From NCBI GenBank assembly GCA_012511425.1, contig JAAZGC010000116.1, positions 1 through 13,277 on the forward strand: 13,277 nucleotides of DNA, read 5' to 3'. The translations under genes and the position numbers were made by a program. The notes beneath the pieces are model-generated. The model was not told where the DNA came from and ran no database searches. It worked only from the letters and a program-made list of their open reading frames with translations. Shown in pieces: positions 1 through 6,393 of the stretch. The DNA comes from Clostridiales bacterium. Its GTDB lineage: Bacteria > Bacillota > Clostridia > Oscillospirales > CAG-272. How positions within the stretch are numbered: the first letter of the stretch is position 1; the number at the start of each line of letters is the position of its first letter.

Positions 1-245
1 AAAAGTTTCCCGAGCAGGCTGAAAAAGCTCTTTATAAGCACCGCAACGTCGCGGCGGTAATAGACGATGACCGATGCGAGGGTGGCGAGGTGAAGCAGGA
101 CGAAAAAAGAAAAATATGCTTCTTCAAAACTCTTCCCTTCGTTCAGCAGCGCCGATGTCAGCGCAAGGTGCCCCGAGCTCGAAACGGGGAGAAATTCGGT
201 CAGTCCCTGAACGAGACCCAAAAGCAGACCTTTCAGCCACGACAT
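1..245 (-). CDS. uppP: Undecaprenyl-diphosphatase UppP (BacA family), N-terminal part, cut by window edge
   Basis: The minus-strand frame opens with ATG at 245 and stays open to position 1, giving 81 residues of a family usually about 260-280 long, so the C-terminal two thirds lie outside the window. Residues 13-27 read QGLTEFLPVSSSGHL, the family signature: the glutamate-rich E/Q-x3-E motif (Q13, E17) followed by the PVSSSGHL segment with the conserved His26. A hydrophobic stretch follows around residues 46-60. UppP is an integral membrane enzyme that removes a phosphate from undecaprenyl diphosphate, recycling the lipid carrier for peptidoglycan synthesis; it also gives some bacitracin resistance. 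A GGAGG ribosome binding site lies 8-12 bases before the ATG (about 258-262). The gene is transcribed away from the hydrogenase operon. The identification is firm. Confidence 0.93.
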   Translation of the reverse strand, partial: MSWLKGLLLGLVQGLTEFLPVSSSGHLALTSALLNEGKSFEEAYFSFFVLLHLATLASVIVYYRRDVAVLIKSFFSLLGKL

Positions 246-278
246 AAAAAGCAATTCCTCCGAAAAAGATATCTCTTA

Positions 279-316
279 TTTATTATACTACTTAAGCTTT
301 ATTATACTACTTAAGC
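279..316. repeat. Perfect 19-bp tandem duplication carrying a -10 box
   Basis: Positions 279-297 and 298-316 are identical 19-base units placed head to tail. Each contains, on the minus strand, a TATAAT hexamer (287-282 and 306-301) and a CTTAAG palindrome. The repeat lies in the uppP promoter region, so the -10 box has been copied. Confidence 0.95.
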
Positions 317-329
317 CGGGAGATTGCAA
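301..329 (-). promoter_or_regulatory. uppP promoter (sigma-A type)
   Basis: On the minus strand TTGCAA (329-324) is followed, after exactly 17 bases, by TATAAT (306-301). The second TATAAT (287-282), made by the 19-bp duplication, lies 19 bases downstream and has no matching -35 box. Transcription would start near 294 and give a leader of about 50 bases ahead of the uppP ATG. Confidence 0.75.
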
Positions 330-399
330 CATCATTTCGTAAATTATCATCTTACGGCAAACTGCGGCTGCTCCGAGAGCGGCGGCGTGGGTATCCGGC

Positions 400-483
400 A
401 TATGTTAATATTAACAACTCAAAAACCCTTATGCTGCAACGCCCGGCAATGCTTCATCGCACAAATATGTTAATATTTGACAT
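400..483. promoter_or_regulatory. Repeated AT-rich palindromic sites, candidate redox operator upstream of hyd
   Basis: The 13-mer ATATGTTAATATT occurs at 400-412 and again at 465-477, 65 bases apart. The first copy sits in the perfect palindrome GTTAATATTAAC (404-415). The second sits in TGTTAA-TAT-TTGACA (468-482), an inverted repeat with one mismatch. The arms resemble TTGTTAA/TTAACAA, the half-site of the redox repressor Rex in clostridia, but the spacing differs from the usual four bases. A further TTAACAA lies at 527-533. Assigning these sites to Rex is inference. Confidence 0.4.
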
Positions 484-540
484 TCGATTTATGCAACTTC
501 CACAATTTTCAAATGCGCGGTAAATTTTAACAAAAATGTG

Positions 541-569
541 TAGAGTTTCCCGCGCAATTGATGTATAAT
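541..569 (+). promoter_or_regulatory. Candidate hydCBA promoter
   Basis: TATAAT at 564-569 is preceded directly by TG (562-563). The hexamer 17 bases upstream (TAGAGT, 541-546) matches the -35 consensus poorly, as is common for regulated promoters. A start near 576 would leave a leader of about 130 bases before hydC. Confidence 0.5.
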
Positions 570-707
570 ATTTATAGCTGTATTTATATCGTCGGATAAA
601 AGACGCTGCCGCTCCCGCTGCGGTGTTTTTGTGCGGCTTTATGAATGCGCCTTGAAAATAATCTAACAAACAGTTCATCTGTCAACATTTTCCGGAGGTT
701 AAACCAC

Positions 708-1205
708 ATGAAAAAGCAACCGACCACGGTACCTTTCAGAGGAACGGCTGAGCAGGAACAGCAGCTGCTTTCCGTAATCGAGAAGTACCGCGGCACAAAA
801 GGCGCGATGATGCCTATCCTTCAGGAAGCTCAGGGAATCTACGGATACCTGCCCGTCGAAGTGCTTAAAATCATCGCAGAGCAAACCGACACCCCGATGG
901 AGACAATCTACGGCATCGTCAGCTTCTATTCTCAGTTCAAGCTGAATTACGACGGCGATATCACCATCTCCATATGCATGGGTACCGCCTGCTACGTCAA
1001 GGGCAGCGCGGATGTTTTAAGTGAGGTGGCCTCCGTGCTCGGAGTTCAACCCGGCGCCACCAGCTCCGACGGCAGATACTCCCTCGACGCTACCCGCTGT
1101 ATAGGCGCCTGCGGTCTGGCTCCGGTCATGATCATCAACGGCACCGTTTACGGCCGCGTCAAGAAGTCCGAAGTCGCGGGAATCCTTGCCAAATACAAGG
1201 AATAA
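708..1205 (+). CDS. hydC: [FeFe]-hydrogenase subunit HydC, NuoE-like thioredoxin-fold [2Fe-2S] protein
   Basis: This 165-residue protein is of the NuoE / 24-kDa family. A helical N-terminal half (about 15-80, including GIYGYLPVEVL and YGIVSFYSQF) precedes a thioredoxin-like domain. That domain carries the four [2Fe-2S] ligands C90, C95, C131 and C135 in the family pattern C-x4-C ... C-x3-C (ICMGTACYVKG and RCIGACGLAPV). The subunit relays electrons between the flavin subunit and the rest of the complex in the cytoplasm. The start at 708 is chosen because TCCGGAGG (691-698) lies just upstream. The frame is open back to 645, but those codons fall in the leader and lack family similarity. It is the first gene of a three-gene operon, with 75 bases before hydB. 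Names differ between species (HydC, HndA). Family assignment is firm. Confidence 0.93.
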   Translation: MKKQPTTVPFRGTAEQEQQLLSVIEKYRGTKGAMMPILQEAQGIYGYLPVEVLKIIAEQTDTPMETIYGIVSFYSQFKLNYDGDITISICMGTACYVKGSADVLSEVASVLGVQPGATSSDGRYSLDATRCIGACGLAPVMIINGTVYGRVKKSEVAGILAKYKE

Positions 1206-1227
1206 TAACCGAGCTATAAAAATCTAC

Positions 1228-1259
1228 CCGCCCCGGAAATAAAAAATCTTCCGGAGCGG
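1228..1259 (+). other. Intercistronic hairpin between hydC and hydB
   Basis: CCGCCCCGG (1228-1236) pairs with CCGGAGCGG (1251-1259) with one C-A mismatch, and can be extended by two A-T pairs around an AT-rich loop. No T-run follows, and the hydB ribosome binding site (GGAGGA, from about 1266) starts a few bases later. A role in mRNA stability or processing fits better than termination. Confidence 0.45.
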
Positions 1260-1280
1260 CATATCGGAGGAAGATATAAA

Positions 1281-3173
1281 ATGGCAGTTATCACGAGCTT
1301 GGACGCGCTCAACGCCGTCAAAGCTAAATATATCGGCGATATCGAGCTTCCCGCGGACAGCGGAAAGACCCGCATCGTCGTCGGGAGAGCCACCTGCGGC
1401 GACGCCGCCGGCGCCGGTCCCGTTTTTGATCAGCTGAAGAAGGACATTGACGCAAAGGGACTCAAAGAAAAGGTAGATCTTATCGCCACCGGCTGCGTCG
1501 GCATCTGTCAGTATGAGCCCGTTTTCGAAGTTTACGGCTGCGACGGTTCCCGCACCACCTATGTCAACATGGACGCCGAAAAAACCGCCGAAGTTTTCGA
1601 AAGTCACATCGTCGGCGGAAAAGCTGTTTCCAAATACACGATAGGCCCGGTTTCCGAGGATTCGGAAGCCGCCGCCCTTACGGACACCGAATTTTATAAG
1701 CTCCAGAGGCGCATAGTGCTGCGCAACTGCGGCATAATCGACCCGGAGAAGATCGAAGAATACATCGCCCGCGACGGATATAAGGCTATCTTCAAGGTGC
1801 TCACCGAAATGAAGCCGGAAGACGTCACCAAAGTGATGCTCGATTCGGGTCTCCGCGGCCGCGGCGGCGCCGGCTTCCCGACCGGACGCAAGTGGCAGTT
1901 TGCGCAGGCTTCAAAGGGCGACAAGAAATACGTCTGCTGCAACGCCGACGAGGGCGACCCCGGCGCATTCATGGATCGCGCCGTTCTTGAAGGCGACCCG
2001 CATGCGGTCATCGAAGCGATGACCATCGCCGCTTACGCAATCGGCTCCGACGAAGGATATATCTATGTCCGCGCCGAGTATCCGGTCGCAATCAAGCGCC
2101 TTCAGATCGCGATAGATCAGGCGAAGGGCTACGGCTTGCTCGGAGATAACATCTTCGGCACCGGCTTCAATTTCGACCTCAAGCTCCGTCTCGGCGCCGG
2201 CGCGTTCGTCTGCGGCGAGGAAACGGCGCTTATGACCTCGATTGAGGGCAAGCGCGGCGAGCCGCGTCCCCGTCCTCCCTTCCCGGCGGTAAAGGGTCTG
2301 TTCGGAGTTCCGACAATTCTCAACAACCTCGAAACCTATGCAAACGTCGCCCAGATCATCCTCAAAGGCGCCGAGTGGTTCTCGGCTATGGGAACCAAAC
2401 CGAGCGACAAGGGAATGGGCAGCACCGGAACCAAAGTTTTCGCCCTAGGCGGCAAGATTTCTCACACCGGTCTCGTCGAAATCCCGATGGGAACCCCGCT
2501 CTCCAAGGTACTTAACGAAGTCGGCGGCGGCGTTCCGGACGGCAAGAAATTCAAGGCAGCCCAGATCGGCGGCCCCTCCGGCGGATGCATCCCGGCTTCC
2601 CAGGTCGACGTTGAGATCGACTATGACAACCTTATGTCTATCGGCGCCATGATGGGCTCCGGCGGACTTATCGTCATGGACGAGGACAACTGCATGGTCG
2701 ACATCGCCCGCTACTTCCTCGACTTCACCGTCGACGAGTCCTGCGGACAGTGCCCGCCCTGCCGTATCGGCACCCAGCGCATGCTCGAGCTGCTCGACAA
2801 GATCATCGCCGGAAACGGTGAGATGGAGGATCTCGACAAGCTCAACGACCTCGCAGGCTACATCAAGGATGCCTCTCTCTGCGGCCTCGGCCAGACCGCC
2901 CCGAACCCGGTTCTTTCAACAATACGTTATTTCCGCGATGAATACATCGCTCATATAGTCGACAAGAAGTGCCCTGCGCATGTCTGCAAGGACCTGCTCG
3001 AATTCGTAATCGACCCCGAAAAGTGCATCGGATGCACGCTCTGCAAGCGCAGCTGCCCGGTCAACGCAATCTCGGGCGAAACCAAGAAGCCTCATGTCAT
3101 CGACCGCGACAAGTGCATCAAATGCGGCGCCTGCATGACGGCCTGCCGCTTCGGCGCCATCTCCAAACACTGA
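1281..3173 (+). CDS. hydB: [FeFe]-hydrogenase subunit HydB, NuoF-like FMN/NAD-binding flavoprotein with ferredoxin tail
   Basis: This 630-residue protein has three parts. Residues 30-115 form a thioredoxin-like domain with C39, C72, C76 and C87. Residues 140-560 are the NuoF core: GLRGRGGAGFPTGRKW (190-205) and ADEGDPGAFMDR (222-233) for FMN and NAD(H), GAGAFVCGEETALM (306-319), then the 4Fe-4S site SCGQCPPC (C488, C491, C494) with C534. Residues 578-630 are a two-cluster ferredoxin (C582, C585, C588, C592 and C612, C615, C618, C622). It is the site of NAD(P)(H) exchange and, in bifurcating homologues, of electron bifurcation. C564 and C569 (CPAHVC) also sit before the ferredoxin part. GGAGGA (from about 1266) supports the start. 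hydA follows after 17 bases. Length and domain order match HydB/HndC proteins. Confidence 0.95.
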   Translation: MAVITSLDALNAVKAKYIGDIELPADSGKTRIVVGRATCGDAAGAGPVFDQLKKDIDAKGLKEKVDLIATGCVGICQYEPVFEVYGCDGSRTTYVNMDAEKTAEVFESHIVGGKAVSKYTIGPVSEDSEAAALTDTEFYKLQRRIVLRNCGIIDPEKIEEYIARDGYKAIFKVLTEMKPEDVTKVMLDSGLRGRGGAGFPTGRKWQFAQASKGDKKYVCCNADEGDPGAFMDRAVLEGDPHAVIEAMTIAAYAIGSDEGYIYVRAEYPVAIKRLQIAIDQAKGYGLLGDNIFGTGFNFDLKLRLGAGAFVCGEETALMTSIEGKRGEPRPRPPFPAVKGLFGVPTILNNLETYANVAQIILKGAEWFSAMGTKPSDKGMGSTGTKVFALGGKISHTGLVEIPMGTPLSKVLNEVGGGVPDGKKFKAAQIGGPSGGCIPASQVDVEIDYDNLMSIGAMMGSGGLIVMDEDNCMVDIARYFLDFTVDESCGQCPPCRIGTQRMLELLDKIIAGNGEMEDLDKLNDLAGYIKDASLCGLGQTAPNPVLSTIRYFRDEYIAHIVDKKCPAHVCKDLLEFVIDPEKCIGCTLCKRSCPVNAISGETKKPHVIDRDKCIKCGACMTACRFGAISKH

Positions 3174-3190
3174 GAGGAGCTGCATAAACA

Positions 3191-4960
3191 ATGGAAAACA
3201 TCAAAACCGTCAAAGTAAAGGTCAACGGCCGCGAAATCGAGGTACCGTCAAATTACACCGTCCTCGAAGCCGCCCGCGCCGCCAAAGTAAATATACCGAC
3301 CCTTTGCTACCTTAAAGATATAAATGAAATCGGCGCCTGCCGAGTCTGCCTTACCGAAGTTACCGGAGCCAGAGGCATGGTCGCCGCCTGCGTTTATCCC
3401 GTCGCCGAAGGCATGGAGATCAAGACCAACACCGAAAAGGTCCGCAACGCAAGAAAACTCAACCTTGAATTGGTTCTCTCCAACCACGATATGCGCTGCC
3501 TCTCCTGCTCCCGCAGCACCACCTGCGAGCTGCAGACCCTCTGCAACGAATACGGGATTCAGGCCGGCACCTTCCTCAACGACAACGCAAAGGAAGTCAA
3601 GCATCCGATCGACGACAGCTCGGTCGCCATTATCCGCGACAACAACAAGTGCGTGCTCTGCCGCCGCTGCGTCGCCGCCTGTGCCACCCTTCAGGAGATC
3701 GGCGTTATCGGTCCCAACGACCGCGGCTACGACACCCATATCGGCTCGGCTTACGAAATGAAGCTGGCGGACACCGCCTGCGTCAACTGCGGACAGTGCA
3801 TCATATACTGCCCGACCGCCGCGCTTTACGAAAGAGACGACACACAGAAGGTCTTCGACGCGATAAGCGACCCGACGAAGCACGTCGCCATCTGCTGCGC
3901 TCCTTCCGTCCGCGCCACTCTCGGCGAAGCCTTCGGCCTCGCTCCCGGAACCGACGTTGAGGGCAAGATGGTCTCGGCTGTCCGCTCCCTCGGCTTCGAC
4001 GCGGTTTACAACATGAACCTCACCGCCGACATGACCATCGTCGAGGAAGCCACCGAGCTTATCGACCGAATTCAGAACGGCGGCAAGCTGCCGATGATCA
4101 CCTCCTGCTCGCCCGGCTGGATCAAATACTGCGAGCACTATTTCCCGGAATTCACCGAGAACCTTTCCAGCTGCAAATCGCCGCAGCAGATGTTCGGAGC
4201 TATCTACAAGACCTACTGGGCAAAGAAGAACAATATCGACCCGAAGGACATCTTCTTCGTTTCGGTCATCCCCTGCACCGCGAAAAAGTTTGAAGTCGGC
4301 CGCGAAAATCAGTCCGCTTCCGGCTATCCGGATGTCGACGTCGCGATAACCACCCGTGAGCTCGCTTCGATGATCACCAAGGTCGGCATCGACTTTGTGA
4401 ATCTCGAAGACGAAGAGTTCGACGCTCCGTTCGCCATGGCGACCGGCGCCGGCGAGATCTTCGGAGCCACCGGCGGCGTTATGGAAGCCGCTCTGCGCAC
4501 CGCAGCCGAGCTCATCCTCGGCGGCAAGTTCGAGAAGACCGACTTCGAAGAAGTCCGCGGAACCGACGGAATCAAGCACGGACGTTACAAAGTCGGCGAT
4601 CTCGACGTCAAAGTCGCCGTCTGCTCCGGCACCGCCAACGCCAAGAAGCTGCTCCGCGCCATCGAGGCCGGTGAAGACGACTCCGTCTTCGTCGAAGTCA
4701 TGTGCTGCCCCGGCGGCTGCGTAAACGGCGGCGGTCAGCCCTATCAGCCTGCGGTCGTCCGCAACAACGTAAACCTCCCGGCGGTTCGCGCAAGCGTGCT
4801 TTACGGCGCCGACTCGGACAACGAGCTGCGCAAATCCCACGAAAACCCGGCGCTCAAACTCATCTATGACGAGTACCTCGGCGAATTCGGCTCGGAAAAG
4901 GCGCACCACATACTGCATACAAGCTATGTCAAGCGCGGACTTTACAAGAATATAAAGTAA
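3191..4960 (+). CDS. hydA: [FeFe] hydrogenase catalytic subunit HydA (trimeric, NAD-linked type)
   Basis: This 589-residue protein reduces protons to H2 or oxidises H2 at the H-cluster. Domains in order: plant-type [2Fe-2S] (C39, C50, C53, C67); His-Cys [4Fe-4S] (H99, C103, C106, C112); two-cluster ferredoxin (C154, C157, C160, C164; C197, C200, C203, C207); H domain from about 230. Its motifs are L1 TSCSPGW (304-310), L2 IPCTAKKFE (360-368) and L3 EVMCCPGGCVNGGGQP (502-517, ligands C506 and C510). Proton-path residues known from Clostridium pasteurianum CpI are matched by E286, E289, R293 and S326. L1 has Ser where CpI has its second Cys, and L2 has Ile for Met. There is no extra C-terminal [2Fe-2S] domain, so it is closer in length to HndD than to Thermotoga HydA. 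GAGGAGC (3173-3179) precedes the start. No maturase genes (hydE/F/G) are in the window. Confidence 0.96.
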   Translation: MENIKTVKVKVNGREIEVPSNYTVLEAARAAKVNIPTLCYLKDINEIGACRVCLTEVTGARGMVAACVYPVAEGMEIKTNTEKVRNARKLNLELVLSNHDMRCLSCSRSTTCELQTLCNEYGIQAGTFLNDNAKEVKHPIDDSSVAIIRDNNKCVLCRRCVAACATLQEIGVIGPNDRGYDTHIGSAYEMKLADTACVNCGQCIIYCPTAALYERDDTQKVFDAISDPTKHVAICCAPSVRATLGEAFGLAPGTDVEGKMVSAVRSLGFDAVYNMNLTADMTIVEEATELIDRIQNGGKLPMITSCSPGWIKYCEHYFPEFTENLSSCKSPQQMFGAIYKTYWAKKNNIDPKDIFFVSVIPCTAKKFEVGRENQSASGYPDVDVAITTRELASMITKVGIDFVNLEDEEFDAPFAMATGAGEIFGATGGVMEAALRTAAELILGGKFEKTDFEEVRGTDGIKHGRYKVGDLDVKVAVCSGTANAKKLLRAIEAGEDDSVFVEVMCCPGGCVNGGGQPYQPAVVRNNVNLPAVRASVLYGADSDNELRKSHENPALKLIYDEYLGEFGSEKAHHILHTSYVKRGLYKNIK

Positions 4961-5001
4961 ATTCCGGCGGCTGCGGTATAAATATTAATAATTAAAACGA
5001 G

Positions 5002-5040
5002 ACATCTCCGCTGTGCCGAACACGGCGGAGATGTTTATTT
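5002..5040 (+). terminator. Rho-independent terminator of hydCBA
   Basis: ACATCTCCGC (5002-5011) pairs perfectly with GCGGAGATGT (5025-5034). The stem extends inward by four more pairs (one G-U) to a five-base CCGAA loop, and is followed by TTTATTTC. It starts 41 bases after the hydA stop codon. Confidence 0.85.
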
Positions 5041-5059
5041 CTATATTCAGGATCAAAAT

Positions 5060-5857
5060 ATGTCTAAACAAAAATCACGGCTGACACGGATTGCGCAGTT
5101 CTGCTCGGTTATAATCATTGTCCTGTTTTCGATACTCCTTATAAACAACATCACCAAAGGCAATGTCTTTCCGCTTGAAACCGCAATGATAATTGCGGCC
5201 GTCGCGCTTGCGGCGGCAGCGTCTGTCACAGCCGGAAAAGCGCCGAAGTGGCTGACCGGCGTCATGACTGCGGGGATGCTCGTTTTTATCGTTTCTTTTA
5301 CCGTGCTTTCGGCCGCCGTCGTGTCATACGCGGCTGCGGCGGCGGATGATTCGGCGCTGCCGGACGGAAGCGGCGGTGATATCGCAATCGTCGTGCTCGG
5401 CTGCCGGACACGGGAGGAGCCGGGGACAATGCTGAGAAAGCGACTCGATGCGGCGCATGAGCTGCTTTTGAAATACCCCGATTCTGCCGCCGTTCTCTGC
5501 GGCGGGCAGGGGCCTAACGAGCCTTTATCCGAGGCGCAGTCGATGTACAACTACCTTTTCAGGCGGGATATCGCGCCGTCAAGGCTGTATATGGAAGACA
5601 AATCGACAAACACCGTCGAAAATTTCAAAAACGCCTTTGAGATTATCGATTCGGCAGATGAGCTTCGCGGGCGGAAGATAATAGTCGTATCCTCCGGGCT
5701 GCACCTGCTTCGCGCAAGGCACATTTTAAAGTCGCTCGGCGCCGAAGACGGCGGATTTTATATGCGCGCCGCGAAAAGCGCCGGGTATTTCGGCGAAGCG
5801 GCGATGCTGGTCCGGGAATACATGAGCTGGGCGAAGCTTATCTTCACAGGCGTCTGA
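5060..5857 (+). CDS. Membrane-anchored DUF218 protein (YdcF/SanA/ElyC-type)
   Basis: In this 265-residue protein, the first part has three hydrophobic helices (about 13-31, 38-57 and 65-92). A soluble DUF218 domain fills 107-265. Conserved features seen there are VVLGCR (111-116), R126/R128, CGGQG (147-151), SEAQSM (157-162), the EDKSTNTVEN block (179-188) and SSGLHLLRAR (211-220). Family members such as SanA and ElyC are membrane proteins tied to envelope integrity or lipid-carrier metabolism, but the enzymatic reaction is not settled, so no function is claimed. A weak AGGA (5049-5052) lies 7 bases before the ATG. The gene begins only about 20 bases after the hyd terminator, so its own promoter is not obvious. 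Confidence 0.85.
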   Translation: MSKQKSRLTRIAQFCSVIIIVLFSILLINNITKGNVFPLETAMIIAAVALAAAASVTAGKAPKWLTGVMTAGMLVFIVSFTVLSAAVVSYAAAAADDSALPDGSGGDIAIVVLGCRTREEPGTMLRKRLDAAHELLLKYPDSAAVLCGGQGPNEPLSEAQSMYNYLFRRDIAPSRLYMEDKSTNTVENFKNAFEIIDSADELRGRKIIVVSSGLHLLRARHILKSLGAEDGGFYMRAAKSAGYFGEAAMLVREYMSWAKLIFTGV

Positions 5858-5897
5858 CATATTTTTTATAATATTTTCGTAAAATTCGTCAAAAAGG

Positions 5898-5926
5898 TTG
5901 CAAAAATCGGAACTTAGCGGTATAAT
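5898..5926 (+). promoter_or_regulatory. Promoter for the 67-residue membrane protein gene
   Basis: TTGCAA (5898-5903), 17-base spacer, then perfect TATAAT (5921-5926). The predicted start near 5933 gives a leader of about 40 bases before the ATG at 5974. Confidence 0.75.
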
Positions 5927-5973
5927 ATAGCCGTAAGGCAAATTTTGTTAATTTATACATCCGGGGAACCGTT

Positions 5974-6177
5974 ATGAGTGATAATGAAAACAAGGTTACT
6001 GTTGAAACCAAGGGTTTCAATGCGGGAAATGCGGTAAAGATCGGCGTTTCCTTCGGAACATGCCTGGCTATGGTTATTTCCTTTGTAACATGGAAATCTG
6101 TGGGATGGGCAATTCTGCATGGGATTTTCAGCTGGGGATATGTTTTATATTTTATGATCCGATATGTGTGGATGTAA
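5974..6177 (+). CDS. Small hypothetical membrane protein, two helices
   Basis: This 67-residue protein has a charged N-terminus (MSDNENKVTVETKG) and then two predicted membrane helices, about 22-38 and 43-63. The second is rich in aromatic residues (GWAILHGIFSWGYVLYF). I do not recognise it with confidence, although short proteins with a similar W-AILHG-YV-Y pattern occur in clostridia. The ATG follows CCGGGGAACC (5961-5970), a usable ribosome binding site, and a consensus promoter at 5898-5926. Codon use is more AT-rich than in the hydrogenase genes. It appears to be transcribed on its own. Confidence 0.75.
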   Translation: MSDNENKVTVETKGFNAGNAVKIGVSFGTCLAMVISFVTWKSVGWAILHGIFSWGYVLYFMIRYVWM

Positions 6178-6208
6178 TATAAAACTTATTCGTCAGATAT
6201 GTGAAGGG

Positions 6209-6292
6209 TCAAAATAAAAGAGATTGCGGGACTGTGCGGATCGGCTTCATGTGACACATCTTCGCAGATGTCTGCACAAATTTCTTTCGCAT
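6209..6292 (-). CDS. Possible 27-residue peptide ORF (doubtful)
   Basis: On the minus strand ATG (6292-6290) is preceded by AGAGGAG with an 8-base gap, an ideal ribosome binding site. The frame reads MRKKFVQTSAKMCHMKPIRT and ends at 6209 after 27 codons. The product is basic with one Cys. No promoter is visible upstream and no family is recognised. It may be chance or the remnant of a gene. Confidence 0.2.
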   Translation of the reverse strand: MRKKFVQTSAKMCHMKPIRTVPQSLLF

Positions 6293-6393
6293 GATTTTTT
6301 CTCCTCTTTTTTCGGTTGTGTCGGTGCGGTTGTTGTCCAGCACTTTAATTACACTGCAGAAGCGGAGAAAATTCAGTAGTTATTATTCCCGGA

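Larger units (their letters stand above)
246..707. other. Divergent intergenic region between uppP and the hyd operon
   Basis: This 462-base stretch has no convincing gene. From left to right it holds the uppP ribosome binding site and duplicated promoter (about 258-329), a GC-rich piece (about 360-400), two AT-rich palindromic sites (400-415 and 465-483), a perfect TTGACA (477-482) with a poor CACAAT 18 bases further on (501-506), a TTAACAA half-site (527-533), and a -10 box TATAAT (564-569). The predicted hyd leader of about 130 bases follows. That leader holds a short CCGC/GCGG hairpin (609-612 with 620-623) and a T5 run at 626-630. The 608-612 arm could instead pair with GCGGC at 633-637. 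Confidence 0.7.

Noticed and set aside
90..314. A plus-strand 74-codon ORF over the uppP start
   Set aside because: It runs antisense to clear UppP coding sequence and its promoter, and has no ribosome binding site or family features.
477..506. TTGACA with CACAAT 18 bases on as the main hyd promoter
   Set aside because: The -10 hexamer is poor compared with TATAAT at 564-569. It was kept only as a possible secondary start overlapping the palindrome.
645..707. Upstream extension of hydC to 645
   Set aside because: The extra codons lie in the leader, include the TCCGGAGG ribosome binding site, and have no similarity to the NuoE family start.
3248..4918. A 556-codon open frame on the minus strand opposite hydA
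   Set aside because: It is a shadow of hydA's strong C-ending codon preference, which leaves few stops on the opposite strand. The translation is low in complexity (Gly/Ala/Val/Asp-rich) and the plus-strand frame has complete hydrogenase motifs.
6249..6259. ATGTG-A-CACAT palindrome resembling a CRP/FNR half-site
   Set aside because: The spacing is wrong for TGTGA-N6-TCACA, and it is not next to a recognisable promoter.
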